DNA of 64,000 bases from Pseudarthrobacter sp. IC2-21. GTDB taxonomy: Bacteria > Actinomycetota > Actinomycetes > Actinomycetales > Micrococcaceae. A model generated the notes under the pieces. The model ran no database searches. It was not told where the DNA came from and worked only from the letters and a program-made list of their open reading frames with translations. The position numbers and the translations under genes are program-made. Of the stretch, positions 29,634 to 39,531 are shown one piece after another. How positions within the stretch are numbered: position 1 is the stretch's first letter; each line of letters begins with the position of its first letter. The stretch spans positions 1,984,001 through 2,048,000 of the forward strand of contig NZ_CP139145.1 in NCBI RefSeq assembly GCF_034048115.1, in the 5' to 3' direction.

Positions 29634-29668
29634 CGGCCGGCAGGGTGCCGCGTGCACCCTGCCGGCCG
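29634..29668 (+). terminator. Intercistronic hairpin between pgk and tpiA
   Basis: A perfect 15-bp stem CGGCCGGCAGGGTGC with its complement and a 5-base loop lies in the 85-base pgk-tpiA gap. There is no T-run, so it may be a partial terminator or an mRNA-stabilising element rather than a full stop. Confidence 0.55.
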
Positions 29669-29696
29669 CACACTTATCAAGACTTTTGGAGAACAT

Positions 29697-30512
29697 GTGA
29701 CAACGTCAACGAACGGCGCTTTTGACCGTAAGCCCCTCATCGCGGGCAACTGGAAAATGAACATGGACCACGTCCAGGGCATCACCCTCCTGCAGAAGCT
29801 GGCCTGGACTCTGTCCGACGCCAAGCACGACTACAACCGGGTGGAGGTTGCGGTGTTCCCGCCGTTCACCGATCTTCGCGGGGTGCAGACCCTGGTCCAG
29901 GGAGACGAACTGCAGATCGCCTACGGTGGGCAGGACCTGTCCCAGTTCGATTCCGGCGCCTACACCGGCGATATCTCCGGCCAGTTCCTGAACAAGCTGG
30001 GCTGCCGCTACGTGCTGGTGGGCCACAGCGAACGCCGCACCGTCCACAACGAGTCGGACGAGGTCCTGAACGCGAAGGTCAAGGCGGCGTACAAGCACGG
30101 CGTCACTCCGGTGCTGTGCGTCGGTGAAGGCTTGGAGGTCCGGCAGGCCGGTACCCACGTCGAGCACACCCTGACCCAGCTGCGGGCCGATGTTGCCGGT
30201 CTGACCAACGAACAGGCGGCTGATCTTGTCGTGGCCTACGAGCCCGTCTGGGCTATCGGCACCGGGGAAGTTGCGGGACCGGAAGACGCCCAGGAAATGT
30301 GCGCGGCCATCCGCGCCGAACTGGCCACCATCTTCGGCGATGACGTTGCGGGGAAGATCCGGCTGCTCTACGGCGGTTCGGTCAAGGCAAACAACGTTGC
30401 CGCGATCCTGAACGAGCGCGACGTGGACGGCGTGTTGGTGGGCGGGGCCAGCCTGGACCCTGCGGAGTTTGCTAATATTGTCAGGTTCGAGAGTCACTTG
30501 CTGACAGAGTAG
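29697..30512 (+). CDS. tpiA: Triosephosphate isomerase
   Basis: This 271-residue TIM-barrel enzyme interconverts dihydroxyacetone phosphate and glyceraldehyde 3-phosphate. Catalytic residues are visible: Lys in AGNWKMN near residue 18, His in GHSERR near residue 110 and Glu in [11 protein letters not shown] near residue 182; the phosphate loop [10 protein letters not shown] follows. I chose the GTG with TGGAGA upstream. An overlapping ATG two bases earlier is followed at once by TGA, so it is not the start. A 10-residue tail before FDRKPLIAG is variable. It is the third glycolysis gene here, and secG follows after 50 bases. Confidence 0.97.
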   Translation: MTTSTNGAFDRKPLIAGNWKMNMDHVQGITLLQKLAWTLSDAKHDYNRVEVAVFPPFTDLRGVQTLVQGDELQIAYGGQDLSQFDSGAYTGDISGQFLNKLGCRYVLVGHSERRTVHNESDEVLNAKVKAAYKHGVTPVLCVGEGLEVRQAGTHVEHTLTQLRADVAGLTNEQAADLVVAYEPVWAIGTGEVAGPEDAQEMCAAIRAELATIFGDDVAGKIRLLYGGSVKANNVAAILNERDVDGVLVGGASLDPAEFANIVRFESHLLTE

Positions 30513-30562
30513 TTCCTCTGCAGCACCAGGCTCCCGTAAATCCAATCTTCTGAAAGGCCGTC

Positions 30563-30820
30563 GTGGACGTTCTTCATGTCATTCTGCAGATTCTCCTGGG
30601 CATCACCAGCCTTCTGCTGACACTGCTTATCCTGCTTCACAAGGGACGGGGCGGTGGCCTGTCGGACATGTTCGGCGGCGGTATGAGTTCCGGCCTGAGC
30701 TCATCGGGCGTTGCGGAGCGGAACCTCAACAGGTTCACCGTCGTCCTGGGTGTCACATGGGGCGTTGTGATCATTGCCCTTGGCCTGCTGATGCGCTTCA
30801 GCGGGGCCGGCGACTCCTAG
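30563..30820 (+). CDS. secG: Preprotein translocase subunit SecG
   Basis: This 85-residue SecG is the small non-essential partner of SecYE that aids protein export. It has two membrane helices (about residues 3-24 and 52-74) joined by the conserved glycine-rich loop HKGRGGGLSDMFGGG. The GTG start is preceded by GAAAGG. The location after tpiA is typical of actinobacteria. A strong terminator lies 54 bases downstream. Confidence 0.95.
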   Translation: MDVLHVILQILLGITSLLLTLLILLHKGRGGGLSDMFGGGMSSGLSSSGVAERNLNRFTVVLGVTWGVVIIALGLLMRFSGAGDS

Positions 30821-30873
30821 AACTTCCAACGGATCGTGGTGCGGCACTGCCGCCACGGGGATCTCCGAACTAG

Positions 30874-30911
30874 ACTGTGGCTGTTGGCTTCCAACAGCCA
30901 CAGTTTCGTTT
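30874..30911 (+). terminator. Terminator of the gap-pgk-tpiA-secG unit
   Basis: A perfect 14-bp stem ACTGTGGCTGTTGG/CCAACAGCCACAGT with a 3-base loop is followed by TTCGTTT. Confidence 0.85.
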
Positions 30912-30943
30912 AAACAGCGTCGTTTAAGCAGCCAGGAGTTTCG

Positions 30944-31339
30944 ATGGTCCATAGTGCGTCAGTGTTCCGCGGCACCCGCGTGGGTGTCACAGAAGGTACC
31001 GGTCCCAAGAACCAGTCCGAAACCACCTCAGGCGAAAGGCTGCCCCGGATCCAGGTCAGTTACTGGTGCGCCAAGGGCCATGAGACACAACTCGTTTTTC
31101 TGCGGCTGCCGGATGAACAGATCCCGTCCAGTTGGGACTGCCGGCGGTGCGGTGCCCTGGCCTCACGCGAGGGCCGGGAACCTGCTCACGATGAGCAGGC
31201 CGAAGAAGGCTATAAGAGCCATCTCGAATACGTTAAAGAGCGGCGCTCCAGCCAGGACGCCGAAGCGGTCCTGGCTGGAGCACTTGAAAAGCTACGCGCC
31301 CGCGGCGTCCTTCCGGACGAGTTGCTGAGGGACCCTTGA
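30944..31339 (+). CDS. rbpA: RNA polymerase-binding protein RbpA
   Basis: This 131-residue RbpA is an actinobacterial transcription factor that binds RNA polymerase and the principal sigma factor, stabilises open complexes and influences rifampicin tolerance. The core zinc module is visible as YWCAKGHETQ and WDCRRCGALA (about residues 45-75), followed by the basic linker and the C-terminal sigma-interacting domain ending LEKLRARGVLPDELL. The start is ATG with AGGAG seven bases upstream. Upstream lies a doublet of CGTTTAA-containing sequence (30906-30930) of unknown use. Its last 48 bases overlap the convergent pgl gene. Confidence 0.95.
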   Translation: MVHSASVFRGTRVGVTEGTGPKNQSETTSGERLPRIQVSYWCAKGHETQLVFLRLPDEQIPSSWDCRRCGALASREGREPAHDEQAEEGYKSHLEYVKERRSSQDAEAVLAGALEKLRARGVLPDELLRDP

Positions 31340-32110
31340 GGCGGCGTTTTCGTCGATAAGCCAGAGCGTGCGGGACGTGCCGCGGGGACCTGCCGCGGGA
31401 ACCTGCACCGGGTTGGCACCCGCCAACGCGAGGCCAACGGCTCCGGCTTTGTCCTCGCCGGCCACAACCATCCAGACTTCGGCGGCTGTGTTAATGGCCG
31501 GCAGGGTAAGGGAAATCCGCTCGGGTGGCGGCTTCGGGGAGTTGCGAACGCCCACGACGGTCCGTTCCTTTTCCCGGATTCCGCCCTGCTCGGGGAACAA
31601 CGAGGCCACGTGGGCGTCCGGGCCAACACCCAACAACACCACATCAAGCCGGGGGAGCTGCCCCGGTTCCTCGGGCCGGTCATCTGACATGTCCGCCGCG
31701 TGTTCGGCCGCGGCAGCTTCGCGCAGGCGGCGGGCGTAATCCTCGGCTGCTTCCTCGGGAGTGTCAAAGTCATCGGTGGATGCGGGCTGGTTGATCCTCG
31801 CCGGATCAACCGGGATATGCGCGAGCAGCGCATCAAAGGCCTGCTTGGTGTTGCGGTCCGGATCATCCGCGGCAACAAACCGCTCATCACCCCACCAAAA
31901 ATTGACCTTCGACCAGTCCACCGCAGGCGCCGCCGGTGAGTCCGCCACGGCCTTCAGCGTACCGATCCCCACCGTGCCGCCGGTGAGCACCACTGTGGCC
32001 TCACCGTACTTGTCCTGGACATCCACCAGCTTGGTGATCAGGCGAGCCGCTATGGCCGCCATCAGGACGGACGAATCAGGGTGGATGCTTACTCTAGGCT
32101 CAACGCTCAC
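31292..32110 (-). CDS. pgl: 6-phosphogluconolactonase
   Basis: This 272-residue DevB/Pgl-type lactonase hydrolyses 6-phosphogluconolactone, the second step of the oxidative pentose-phosphate pathway. It has VVLTGGTVGIGTLKA (phosphate loop), VNFWWGDERFVAADDPDRN (family signature) and LLGVGPDAHVASLFP with the catalytic histidine. The GTG start overlaps the upstream opcA stop by 11 bases. It is the last gene of the leftward tkt-tal-pgi-zwf-opcA-pgl operon. Its 3' end runs 48 bases into the convergent rbpA coding sequence, and I see no separate terminator between them. Confidence 0.95.
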   Translation of the reverse strand: MSVEPRVSIHPDSSVLMAAIAARLITKLVDVQDKYGEATVVLTGGTVGIGTLKAVADSPAAPAVDWSKVNFWWGDERFVAADDPDRNTKQAFDALLAHIPVDPARINQPASTDDFDTPEEAAEDYARRLREAAAAEHAADMSDDRPEEPGQLPRLDVVLLGVGPDAHVASLFPEQGGIREKERTVVGVRNSPKPPPERISLTLPAINTAAEVWMVVAGEDKAGAVGLALAGANPVQVPAAGPRGTSRTLWLIDENAASRVPQQLVRKDAAGA

Positions 32111-33041
32111 TGGGCCGGACGCTCCTTAGATTGGTACGTGGAAGTCCAATAGTAATCACTTCGCCGAAGACTTCGTCGGGGTCGAGGCGGCGGAGTTCTT
32201 CGGCGAGGCAGTCTTTGAGGCTGCGGCGGGGCAGGGAGATGCGTTGGGCGGGTTGGCCGGGTTGGGTGAGTTCGGCGATGGTGGTCCCGGGGCGGTAGAG
32301 CTGGACGTCGCCGCTGCGGCGGGTGAGCCGGACGCGGCGGATGCCGGTTCCGGCGGGGTCCGCCACGATGGTCACGGGTGCGTCCAGGGCCAGGGTCAGC
32401 CAGGCGGCGAGCAGGATCGTGGAGGGTGAGTCGGAGGCGCCTTCGACCGCGACGGCGGTGACGGGGGAGGAATCGGTCTGGTCCAGGACGGCGGCGAGCT
32501 GGATCCGCCAGTTCGTGAGCCGGGTCCAGGCGAGGTCGGTGTCGCCGGCCTGGTAGGTGGCCCGGATGTTCTCGAGCGCTTTTTGGGGGTCCGGTTCGTT
32601 CGCGGAGTCGGTGATCCGGCGGTGCGCGATGCGTCCCACGGAGGTTTCGCAGGCGTTTTCCGGTGCGCCGTGCGGCCACCAGGCCACGATCGGGGCGTCC
32701 GGGAGCAGCAGGGCCGCGACGAGGGATTCGGATTCGTGCGCGAGTTCCCCGTAGCCGCGGAGCACGATCACTTCCGAGGCGCCGGCGTCCCCGCCGACCC
32801 GGATCTGGGCGTCGAGCCGGTTCGGGGCGTGCTCGCCGGCGTCGGCGAGCACGATGATCCGGCAGGGGTGTTCCCGGCTGGCTTCGTTCGCGGCCTCGAT
32901 CGCTTCTTCCTCGAGCCCGGACCGGGTCACTACCACCAGGGTCAGGACCCGGCCCAGGGCGATCACCCCGCCCTGCTCGCGCAGGGACATCAGCTTTTTG
33001 GAAACCTTCGAGGTGGTGGTGTCCGGCAGGTCAACGATCAT
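32100..33041 (-). CDS. opcA: Glucose-6-phosphate dehydrogenase assembly protein OpcA
   Basis: This 313-residue OpcA allosterically activates or assembles glucose-6-phosphate dehydrogenase in cyanobacteria and actinobacteria. It shows the conserved N-terminal MIVDLPDTTTSKVSKKL, the middle LLLPDAPIVAWWPHGAP and the C-terminal LAEELRRLDPDEVFGEVI. It is coupled to zwf by a 4-base overlap and to pgl by 11 bases. Its third codon positions are unusually rich in C and A towards the 3' end (many CTC, GCC, CCC, GAA and CAA), unlike the mixed G/C usage of pgi or tal. This is reported as a separate observation. Confidence 0.96.
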   Translation of the reverse strand: MIVDLPDTTTSKVSKKLMSLREQGGVIALGRVLTLVVVTRSGLEEEAIEAANEASREHPCRIIVLADAGEHAPNRLDAQIRVGGDAGASEVIVLRGYGELAHESESLVAALLLPDAPIVAWWPHGAPENACETSVGRIAHRRITDSANEPDPQKALENIRATYQAGDTDLAWTRLTNWRIQLAAVLDQTDSSPVTAVAVEGASDSPSTILLAAWLTLALDAPVTIVADPAGTGIRRVRLTRRSGDVQLYRPGTTIAELTQPGQPAQRISLPRRSLKDCLAEELRRLDPDEVFGEVITIGLPRTNLRSVRPSER

Positions 33042-34609
33042 GGCCTTCTCCAGGTTCGTCCGTCACGGGCCAGCAGCTCATCCGCGCTGGCGGGTCCCCA
33101 GGACCCGGGGGCGTAGGGTTCAGGCTGTTCCTTCAGCCCGGCCCAGTAATCTTCGAACGGGTCCAGGATCTTCCAGGACAGTTCCACTTCCTCATGCCGC
33201 GGGAACAGCGGCGGCTCACCCAACAGCACGTCCAGGATCAGCCGCTCATAGGCCTCCGGGGAGGACTCGGTGAACGAGTGCCCGTAGCCGAAGTCCATGG
33301 TCACGTCCCGGACTTCCATCTGGGTGCCCGGGACCTTGGACCCGAACCGGATCGTGGCCCCCTCATCGGGCTGGACCCGGATGACCACGGCATTCTGCCC
33401 GAAGTCATCCTCGCCGTGATCGCGGAAGAGCAGGTTCGGGGCGCGTTTGAACACCACCGCGATCTCGGTCACCCGCCGGCCCAGGCGTTTGCCCGCGCGC
33501 AGGTAGAACGGGACCCCGGCCCAGCGGCGGGTATGGATATCCACCCGGATCGCCGCGTACGTCTCGGTCGTCGAATCCGCCGGGATGCCTTCTTCTTCCA
33601 GGTAGCCCTGGACCTGTTCCCCGCCCTGCCAGCCGCCGGCGAACTGCCCCCGCGCGGAGTGCGCGGATAAATCCTCCGGGAGCTTGACCGCGGCGAGGAC
33701 CTTTTCCTTCTCGGCCCGCAAATCATCGGCGTTGAACGAGATCGGTTCCTCCATCGCGGTCAGTGCCAGCAACTGCAGGAGGTGGTTCTGGATCACGTCC
33801 CGGGCCGCGCCGACCCCGTCGTAATACCCCGCCCGGCCGCCCGTGCCGATGTCCTCGGCCATGGTGATCTGGACATGGTCCACGTAATTCGCGTTCCACA
33901 ACGGTTCGAACAACTGGTTCGCGAACCGCAGCGCCAGGATGTTCTGCACCGTTTCCTTGCCCAGGTAATGATCGATCCGGAACACCGCGTCCGGCGGGAA
34001 CACCGACTCGACAATGTCATTCAGGGCCCGGGCCGACTCCAGGTCATGACCGAACGGCTTCTCGATCACCACCCGGCGCCACTTCTGCCCGTCGGCCTGC
34101 GCGAGGCCGTGCTTGGACAGTTGCCGGCAGACCTGCTCGAACGCCTTCGGCGGGATCGAAAGATAAAACGCGTGGTTCCCCCGCGTTCCGCGGACCTCAT
34201 CCAGTTCCGCGATCGTCTCACCCAAACGCTCGAACGCGTAATCATCGTCGAACTCGCCCTGGACAAAACGCACCCCCTCGGCGAGCTGGTTCCAGACCGC
34301 TTCATCAAACGGGGTCCGGGCATGAGCCCGGACGGACTCCTCCACCTGCGCGGCGAACTCCGCATGGGACCAGGACCGCCGGCCGAACCCCACCAACGCG
34401 AAACTCGGCGGCAACAACCCCCGGTTCGCCAGGTCATACACCGCCGGCATCAGCTTCTTCCGGGCCAAATCACCCGTCACCCCAAAAAGGACCAACGAGG
34501 ACGGACCCGCAATCCGGTTCAACCGGCGATCCCGCGGATCCCGCAACGGATTACGCCCGGACTTTCCGGATCGCAGCCCGGATGTTCTGCCGTGTTCAGT
34601 TTCTGGCAT
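33038..34609 (-). CDS. zwf: Glucose-6-phosphate 1-dehydrogenase
   Basis: This 523-residue enzyme is the first and NADPH-forming step of the oxidative pentose-phosphate pathway. It has the coenzyme motif GVTGDLARKKLMPAVYDL near residue 43, RIDHYLGKETVQN with the catalytic Asp-His-Lys set near residue 215, and EKPFGHD. The first 35 residues (MPETEHGRTSGLRSGKSG onward) are a variable tail. The start is ATG, 15 bases after the pgi stop. Early codons favour G and T in third position (TTG, GCG, GGG, GAT), whereas later ones favour C, so base use shifts along the gene. Length is normal. Confidence 0.98.
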   Translation of the reverse strand: MPETEHGRTSGLRSGKSGRNPLRDPRDRRLNRIAGPSSLVLFGVTGDLARKKLMPAVYDLANRGLLPPSFALVGFGRRSWSHAEFAAQVEESVRAHARTPFDEAVWNQLAEGVRFVQGEFDDDYAFERLGETIAELDEVRGTRGNHAFYLSIPPKAFEQVCRQLSKHGLAQADGQKWRRVVIEKPFGHDLESARALNDIVESVFPPDAVFRIDHYLGKETVQNILALRFANQLFEPLWNANYVDHVQITMAEDIGTGGRAGYYDGVGAARDVIQNHLLQLLALTAMEEPISFNADDLRAEKEKVLAAVKLPEDLSAHSARGQFAGGWQGGEQVQGYLEEEGIPADSTTETYAAIRVDIHTRRWAGVPFYLRAGKRLGRRVTEIAVVFKRAPNLLFRDHGEDDFGQNAVVIRVQPDEGATIRFGSKVPGTQMEVRDVTMDFGYGHSFTESSPEAYERLILDVLLGEPPLFPRHEEVELSWKILDPFEDYWAGLKEQPEPYAPGSWGPASADELLARDGRTWRRP

Positions 34610-34624
34610 GGTTGCTGTGGAACC

Positions 34625-36259
34625 TTAGCTGTCGGTAACGGATGCGGACCGGGAGGCCAATGCTGCGATGATCTCCTGCAGCTGGGCGACGCCGGCGGCG
34701 CGGTCGGTGAGGTGCAGGCGCAGGACCGGGCGCCCGTGTCCGGCCAGAACCTGGGCGTCGCCCGCGGCCTGGGCGGCAATCAGTTCCCCGAACGTGAAGG
34801 GACGCTCCGGGATGGCCAGATCTTCCGCGGGGGCCGCCGTGACCTGGAGGAACACGCCGATCGCGGGACCGCCCTTGTGGAACTGGCCGGTGGAGTGCAG
34901 GAACCGCGGGCCCCACCCGAAGGTGACAGGGCGGCCGCTGACCTCGGCGAGCTGGTCGCGGATGCCTTCCAGGCCGGCGAAGGCCAGCCGGTCAAAGTAC
35001 GCCTGGACGCTGAGGTAACTGTCGTCGTCGAGCGTGCCCAGGAGCGCACCCACGGCTTCCTCCGCCGTGGCCGCACCACGCAGCCAGTCACCGCCGCGGA
35101 CCTCGATAACACCGTCCACAAACGCGGCCGGCGTGGGCTCGGGCTGCGCGTCAAGCAGTCCGCGGGCGGCCACCTTCGCCGCCTCCACGTCAGGCTGGTC
35201 GAACGGGTTGATTCCCAGCAGACGGCCGGCAACAGCGGTGGCGAACTCCCACACCATCATCTGCGTGGCCAGGCCCCCGGCGATGGCTACTTCGTTGGCA
35301 CCGAGATCGACGTCGGCGTCCGCGGCTACCAGCCGGACCACCAGGACGTCGTCCGCCCCGGAGCTGACCTCCGGGGAGTTCGGGCCGGCCACCACCGGCA
35401 GGACGCCGGTGCCGAGCTTGCCCGTGGATTCGGCGATGAGCTGTTCGGCCCAGTCGGCGAAACCCACGATCCCGGACCCGTCCTCGGCAATGACGATCTT
35501 GTTCCGCAGCGGGCTGGTGCCGCCCAGGGCCGTCCCGAGAGCCAGACCAATGTTCTCGGGCGCGTCGTCATTAAGGACCTCGGCGGCTTCCTCGGCTTCA
35601 TCCAGGAAGGCCTGGATGTCCACCCCGGCCAGCCCTGAAGGGACCAGGCCGAACGCGGTCAGGGCCGAGTACCGGCCGCCGACGTTCGGGTCCGCATTGA
35701 ACACTGCCCGGTAGCCGGCCTCGCGTGATGCCGCATCCAGCGGGGAACCGGGATCGGTGACCACGATGATCCGGCTCTTCGCATCGACGCCGGCCTCGGT
35801 GAAGGCATGCTCGAAGATCCGGCGCTGCGAGTCGGTCTCCAGGGTGGAACCGGACTTGGACGAAACCACAATCGCGGTTTCGGCCAGCCGGTCCGCGAGG
35901 GCAGCACGGACCTGGTCCGGATCCGTGCTGTCCAGCACAGTCAGCTCGACGCCGGCGGTGCCGGCAATGACCTCGGGAGCCAGCGAGGAACCGCCCATCC
36001 CGCACAGCACGATCCGGGTCACGCCGTCGGCCTTCAAGGCATCGCGGAGCTCAAGGATGCCCGGCACCAACGCCTGCGAGACGGTGGCCGCCTCCACCCA
36101 GCCGAGGCGGACAGCGGACTCGGCCTCGGCGTCGGGACCCCACAGGGTGTGGTCCTTCGCGAAGATCCGGGTAGCAATGCGGTCCGCCACAAGGGTGGGA
36201 AGGTGCTGCTCGAGGGCCTGCTGCGCGGCGCCGGTAGCGTCGTAGCTGAGTGTGCTCAT
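34625..36259 (-). CDS. pgi: Glucose-6-phosphate isomerase
   Basis: This 544-residue phosphoglucose isomerase links glycolysis and the pentose-phosphate pathway. The sugar-phosphate-binding SIS-type motifs are visible: CGMGGSSLAPEV and VVSSKSGSTLETDSQ near residues 95 and 145, then the late KLGTGVLPVV segment. The protein belongs to the long, divergent actinobacterial type rather than the E. coli type. It lies six bases from tal and 15 from zwf, and its position between tal and zwf is a recurrent layout in Micrococcaceae. The start is ATG. Confidence 0.95.
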   Translation of the reverse strand: MSTLSYDATGAAQQALEQHLPTLVADRIATRIFAKDHTLWGPDAEAESAVRLGWVEAATVSQALVPGILELRDALKADGVTRIVLCGMGGSSLAPEVIAGTAGVELTVLDSTDPDQVRAALADRLAETAIVVSSKSGSTLETDSQRRIFEHAFTEAGVDAKSRIIVVTDPGSPLDAASREAGYRAVFNADPNVGGRYSALTAFGLVPSGLAGVDIQAFLDEAEEAAEVLNDDAPENIGLALGTALGGTSPLRNKIVIAEDGSGIVGFADWAEQLIAESTGKLGTGVLPVVAGPNSPEVSSGADDVLVVRLVAADADVDLGANEVAIAGGLATQMMVWEFATAVAGRLLGINPFDQPDVEAAKVAARGLLDAQPEPTPAAFVDGVIEVRGGDWLRGAATAEEAVGALLGTLDDDSYLSVQAYFDRLAFAGLEGIRDQLAEVSGRPVTFGWGPRFLHSTGQFHKGGPAIGVFLQVTAAPAEDLAIPERPFTFGELIAAQAAGDAQVLAGHGRPVLRLHLTDRAAGVAQLQEIIAALASRSASVTDS

Positions 36260-36265
36260 AGTGGG

Positions 36266-37381
36266 TTAGGAAGCCTTCCGTGCAGAGGCGAGCGCGCCTT
36301 CGACGTCGGCCAGCAGTTCTTTCCAGCTGGCCACGAACTTGTCCAGGCCCTCGGATTCGAGGAGGGCCACCACCTCGTTGTAGGAGATGCCCAGCCCGTC
36401 CAGGGCGTCCAGCGTGGCGTTGGCTTCGGCGTAGGTACCGGAGATGGTGTCACCGGTGACCACGCCGTGGTCGAACGTGGCATCGAGGGTCTTCTCCGGC
36501 ATCGTGTTGACTACGCCCGGAGCGACGAGTTCCGTGACGTACAGGGTGTCCGGGTACGCCGGGTCCTTGACGCCGGTGGATGCCCACAGCGGACGCTGGG
36601 GCAGTGCGCCTGCCGCAGCAAGGACGGCCCAGCGCTCGGTGGCGAAGAGTTCCTCGTATACCTGGTAGGCCAAGCGGGCGTTAGCCACGCCGGCCTTGCC
36701 CTTGAGGGCTTTGGCTTCGTCGGTGCCGATCGCGTTGAGCCGCTTGTCGATCTCGGTGTCCACGCGGGAGACGAAGAAGGAGGCCACCGAGTGGATCTTC
36801 GCGAGGTCGTGGCCGTTCTCCTTGGCCTGCTCCAGGCCGGACTGGAACGCGTTGATGACGGCGCGGTAGCGCTCCAGCGAGAAGATCAGCGTCACGTTAA
36901 CACTGATGCCCTCGGCGAGGGTGGCGGTGATGGCTTCCAGGCCTTCAAGCGTCGCCGGGATCTTGATGTGGACGTTGTCCTTGTTGACCTTCTTGTAAAG
37001 GTGCTTGGCTTCGGCGATGGTGCCGGCGGTGTCCCAGGCGAGGCGGGGGTCAACTTCGATGGACACGCGGCCGTCCACACCCTTGGTCGCTGCTGCCACA
37101 GGGGCGAACAGGTCGCAGGCGTCGGCGACGTCGGTGGTGGTGATTTCGAAGATGGTTTCCTCGACGGTGGCGCCTGCCGCTGCCTGGGCGGAGATGGTGG
37201 CGTCGTAGTCCGTGCCGGCCGTGATGGCGGCGTGGAAGATGGACGGGTTGGTCGTCACGCCAACCACGTTCTTCTCTTCGATGAGCTTGCGCAGGGTGCC
37301 CGTCTCGAGGCGGCTGCGGGAAAGGTCATCGAGCCAGATGGACACTCCGGCGTCGGAGAGCTGCTGTGTGGGGGTAGTCAT
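36266..37381 (-). CDS. tal: Transaldolase
   Basis: This 371-residue transaldolase of the non-oxidative pentose-phosphate pathway has the conserved [15 protein letters not shown] near residue 38, [16 protein letters not shown], the Schiff-base lysine in [15 protein letters not shown] near residue 140, and [15 protein letters not shown]. The length matches the longer actinobacterial class. I used the ATG that gives [10 protein letters not shown]; an upstream in-frame extension overlaps tkt and is not family-like. AGGAGA lies just upstream (minus strand). Confidence 0.97.
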   Translation of the reverse strand: MTTPTQQLSDAGVSIWLDDLSRSRLETGTLRKLIEEKNVVGVTTNPSIFHAAITAGTDYDATISAQAAAGATVEETIFEITTTDVADACDLFAPVAAATKGVDGRVSIEVDPRLAWDTAGTIAEAKHLYKKVNKDNVHIKIPATLEGLEAITATLAEGISVNVTLIFSLERYRAVINAFQSGLEQAKENGHDLAKIHSVASFFVSRVDTEIDKRLNAIGTDEAKALKGKAGVANARLAYQVYEELFATERWAVLAAAGALPQRPLWASTGVKDPAYPDTLYVTELVAPGVVNTMPEKTLDATFDHGVVTGDTISGTYAEANATLDALDGLGISYNEVVALLESEGLDKFVASWKELLADVEGALASARKAS

Positions 37382-37404
37382 GGTGTTATCTCCTGGAATC
37401 TTGG

Positions 37405-39531
37405 TTAGGCCTGCAGGCCTGCGAGGGAGTCCTTGGCGGCGGCGGCGACTGCCTCCGCGGTGATGCCGAACTCCTTGAAGAGGCGCTTGTAGTCGGCGGA
37501 AGCGCCGTAGTGTTCGAGGCTGATGGAGCGGCCGGCGTCGCCGACGAACTCCCTCCAGCCCAGGGCCAGGCCGGCCTCGACCGAGACGCGGGCCTTGACG
37601 GCGGCGGGCAGCACGGACTCGCGGTAGGCGGCGTCCTGCCTGGTGAACCATTCAACGCACGGCATGGAAACCACGCGGGCGGCGATGCCTTCGGCCTGGA
37701 GCGCCTCGCGGGCCTGGACGGCCAGCTGCACCTCGGAACCGGTGCCGATCAGGATGACGTCGGCCGGAACCGTGGCGCCGTCCTTCGACGCTTCCGCCAG
37801 GACGTAGCCGCCCTTGGCGACGCCCGCAACTGAACCGAACGTATCGCCGTCGGCCGCGCCTTCACCACGTGCGTAGGTGGGGATGTTCTGGCGGGTCAGG
37901 ACGATGCCGGCCGGGTTGGAGTGGTTCTCCAGCATGGTCTTCCAGGCTGCGGCAACCTCGTTCGCGTCACCGGGGCGGACCACGTCCAGGCCCACGATGG
38001 CGCGCAGCGAGGCGAGCTGCTCCACCGGCTGGTGGGTGGGGCCGTCCTCGCCGAGGCCGATGGAGTCATGCGACCAGACGTAGATGGACGGGACGCCCAT
38101 CAGGGCGGAGAGGCGGATGGCCGGGCGCTGGTAGTCGGAGAAGATCAGGAACGTACCGGAAAACGCACGGGTCCGGCCGTGCAGCGAGATGCCGTTCACG
38201 ATCGACGCCGCAGCGTGCTCGCGGATGCCGAAGTGCAGGACACGGCCGTACGGGTTACCGGACCACGCGTCGGTCTGCTTGGACGCGGGGATGAACGACG
38301 GCGAGCCCTCGATGGTGGTGTTGTTGGACTCGGCGAGGTCAGCCGAACCGCCCCAGAGTTCCGGCATGACCGGACCCAGTGCGTTCAGGACCTTGCCCGA
38401 CGCTGCGCGGGTGGAAACGTCCTTGCCGGCTTCGAAGACCGGAAGGGCAGCGTCGAGACCGGAGGGCAGTTCGCGGGCCTCAATGCGCTGCAGAAGCGCC
38501 GCGCCTTCAGGGTTGGCTGCCTGCCAGGCGTTGAAGGACTCTTCCCATTCCTTGTGGACGGCAGCTCCGCGGTCAACGACGGCTCGGGCGTGGGCCAGGA
38601 CGTCCTGGTCCACGTCGAAGGACTTCTCCGGGTCGAAGCCGAGCACGGACTTCAGGCCTGCGACCTCGTCGGCGCCCAGGGCCGAGCCGTGGATCTTGCC
38701 GGTGTTCTGCTTCTTCGGGGCCGGGTAACCGATGATGGTGCGCAGCGAGATGATGGACGGCTTGGACGTCTCGGCCTTCGCGGCCAGCAGCGCGGAGTAC
38801 AGTTCCTGCACGTCTTCGACGTATTCGCCGGTCTTGGTCCAGTCCACGCGCTGGGTGTGCCAGCCGTAGGCCTCGTAGCGCTTCAGGACGTCCTCGGTGA
38901 AGGAGATGTCGGTGTCGTCCTCGATGGAGATGTGGTTCTCGTCGTAGATCACCACGAGGTTGCCCAGCTCCTGGTGCCCGGCCAGCGAGGAAGCCTCGGA
39001 CGTCACACCTTCCTGCATGTCGCCGTCGGAAGCGATGACCCAGATGGTGTGGTCAAACGGGGAGGTTCCCTCGGCGGCGTCGGCGTCGAACAGGCCGCGC
39101 ATCCGGCGCTGGGAGTAGGCGAAGCCCACCGAGGAGGCCAGGCCCTGGCCCAGCGGGCCGGTGGTGATTTCCACGCCGGCGGTGTGCTTGTACTCGGGGT
39201 GGCCCGGCGTCAGTGAACCCCAGGTGCGCAGCGCTTCCAGGTCCTTCAGTTCCAGGCCGTAGCCGGAGAGGAACAGCTGGATGTAGAGGGTCAGCGACGT
39301 GTGGCCGGGCGAGAGGATGAAACGGTCACGTCCCAGCCAGTCCGGATTGCGGGGATCGTGGCGCATGAGCTTCTGGAAGAGAAGGTAAGCGGCCGGAGCC
39401 AGGCTCATGGCCGTACCGGGGTGGCCGTTGCCGACCTTCTCCACAGCGTCTGCGGCCAGGACACGGACTGTGTCCACCGCGCGCTGGTCCAAGCTGGTCC
39501 ATGACAGTTCTTGCTCTTCCAAATGTGGCAC
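37405..39531 (-). CDS. tkt: Transketolase
   Basis: This thiamine-diphosphate enzyme moves two-carbon units in the pentose-phosphate pathway; it has 708 residues from the chosen GTG. It shows [18 protein letters not shown], the ThDP motif beginning [17 protein letters not shown] and ending near YDEN, FRNAD-equivalent segment [19 protein letters not shown], and [19 protein letters not shown]. The GTG gives [11 protein letters not shown] and has GAGAGGGG about 11 bases upstream; a TTG nine bases in (MEEQELSW) is an alternative start. It is the first gene of the leftward pathway operon, so the main promoter lies in the 500-base gap shared with ctaB. Confidence 0.95.
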   Translation of the reverse strand: MPHLEEQELSWTSLDQRAVDTVRVLAADAVEKVGNGHPGTAMSLAPAAYLLFQKLMRHDPRNPDWLGRDRFILSPGHTSLTLYIQLFLSGYGLELKDLEALRTWGSLTPGHPEYKHTAGVEITTGPLGQGLASSVGFAYSQRRMRGLFDADAAEGTSPFDHTIWVIASDGDMQEGVTSEASSLAGHQELGNLVVIYDENHISIEDDTDISFTEDVLKRYEAYGWHTQRVDWTKTGEYVEDVQELYSALLAAKAETSKPSIISLRTIIGYPAPKKQNTGKIHGSALGADEVAGLKSVLGFDPEKSFDVDQDVLAHARAVVDRGAAVHKEWEESFNAWQAANPEGAALLQRIEARELPSGLDAALPVFEAGKDVSTRAASGKVLNALGPVMPELWGGSADLAESNNTTIEGSPSFIPASKQTDAWSGNPYGRVLHFGIREHAAASIVNGISLHGRTRAFSGTFLIFSDYQRPAIRLSALMGVPSIYVWSHDSIGLGEDGPTHQPVEQLASLRAIVGLDVVRPGDANEVAAAWKTMLENHSNPAGIVLTRQNIPTYARGEGAADGDTFGSVAGVAKGGYVLAEASKDGATVPADVILIGTGSEVQLAVQAREALQAEGIAARVVSMPCVEWFTRQDAAYRESVLPAAVKARVSVEAGLALGWREFVGDAGRSISLEHYGASADYKRLFKEFGITAEAVAAAAKDSLAGLQA

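Noticed and set aside
33782..39216. Long plus-strand open frames opposite zwf, pgi, tal and tkt
   Set aside because: They are antisense shadows of conserved enzymes on the minus strand, and their translations are Arg/Gly/Val-rich without domains.
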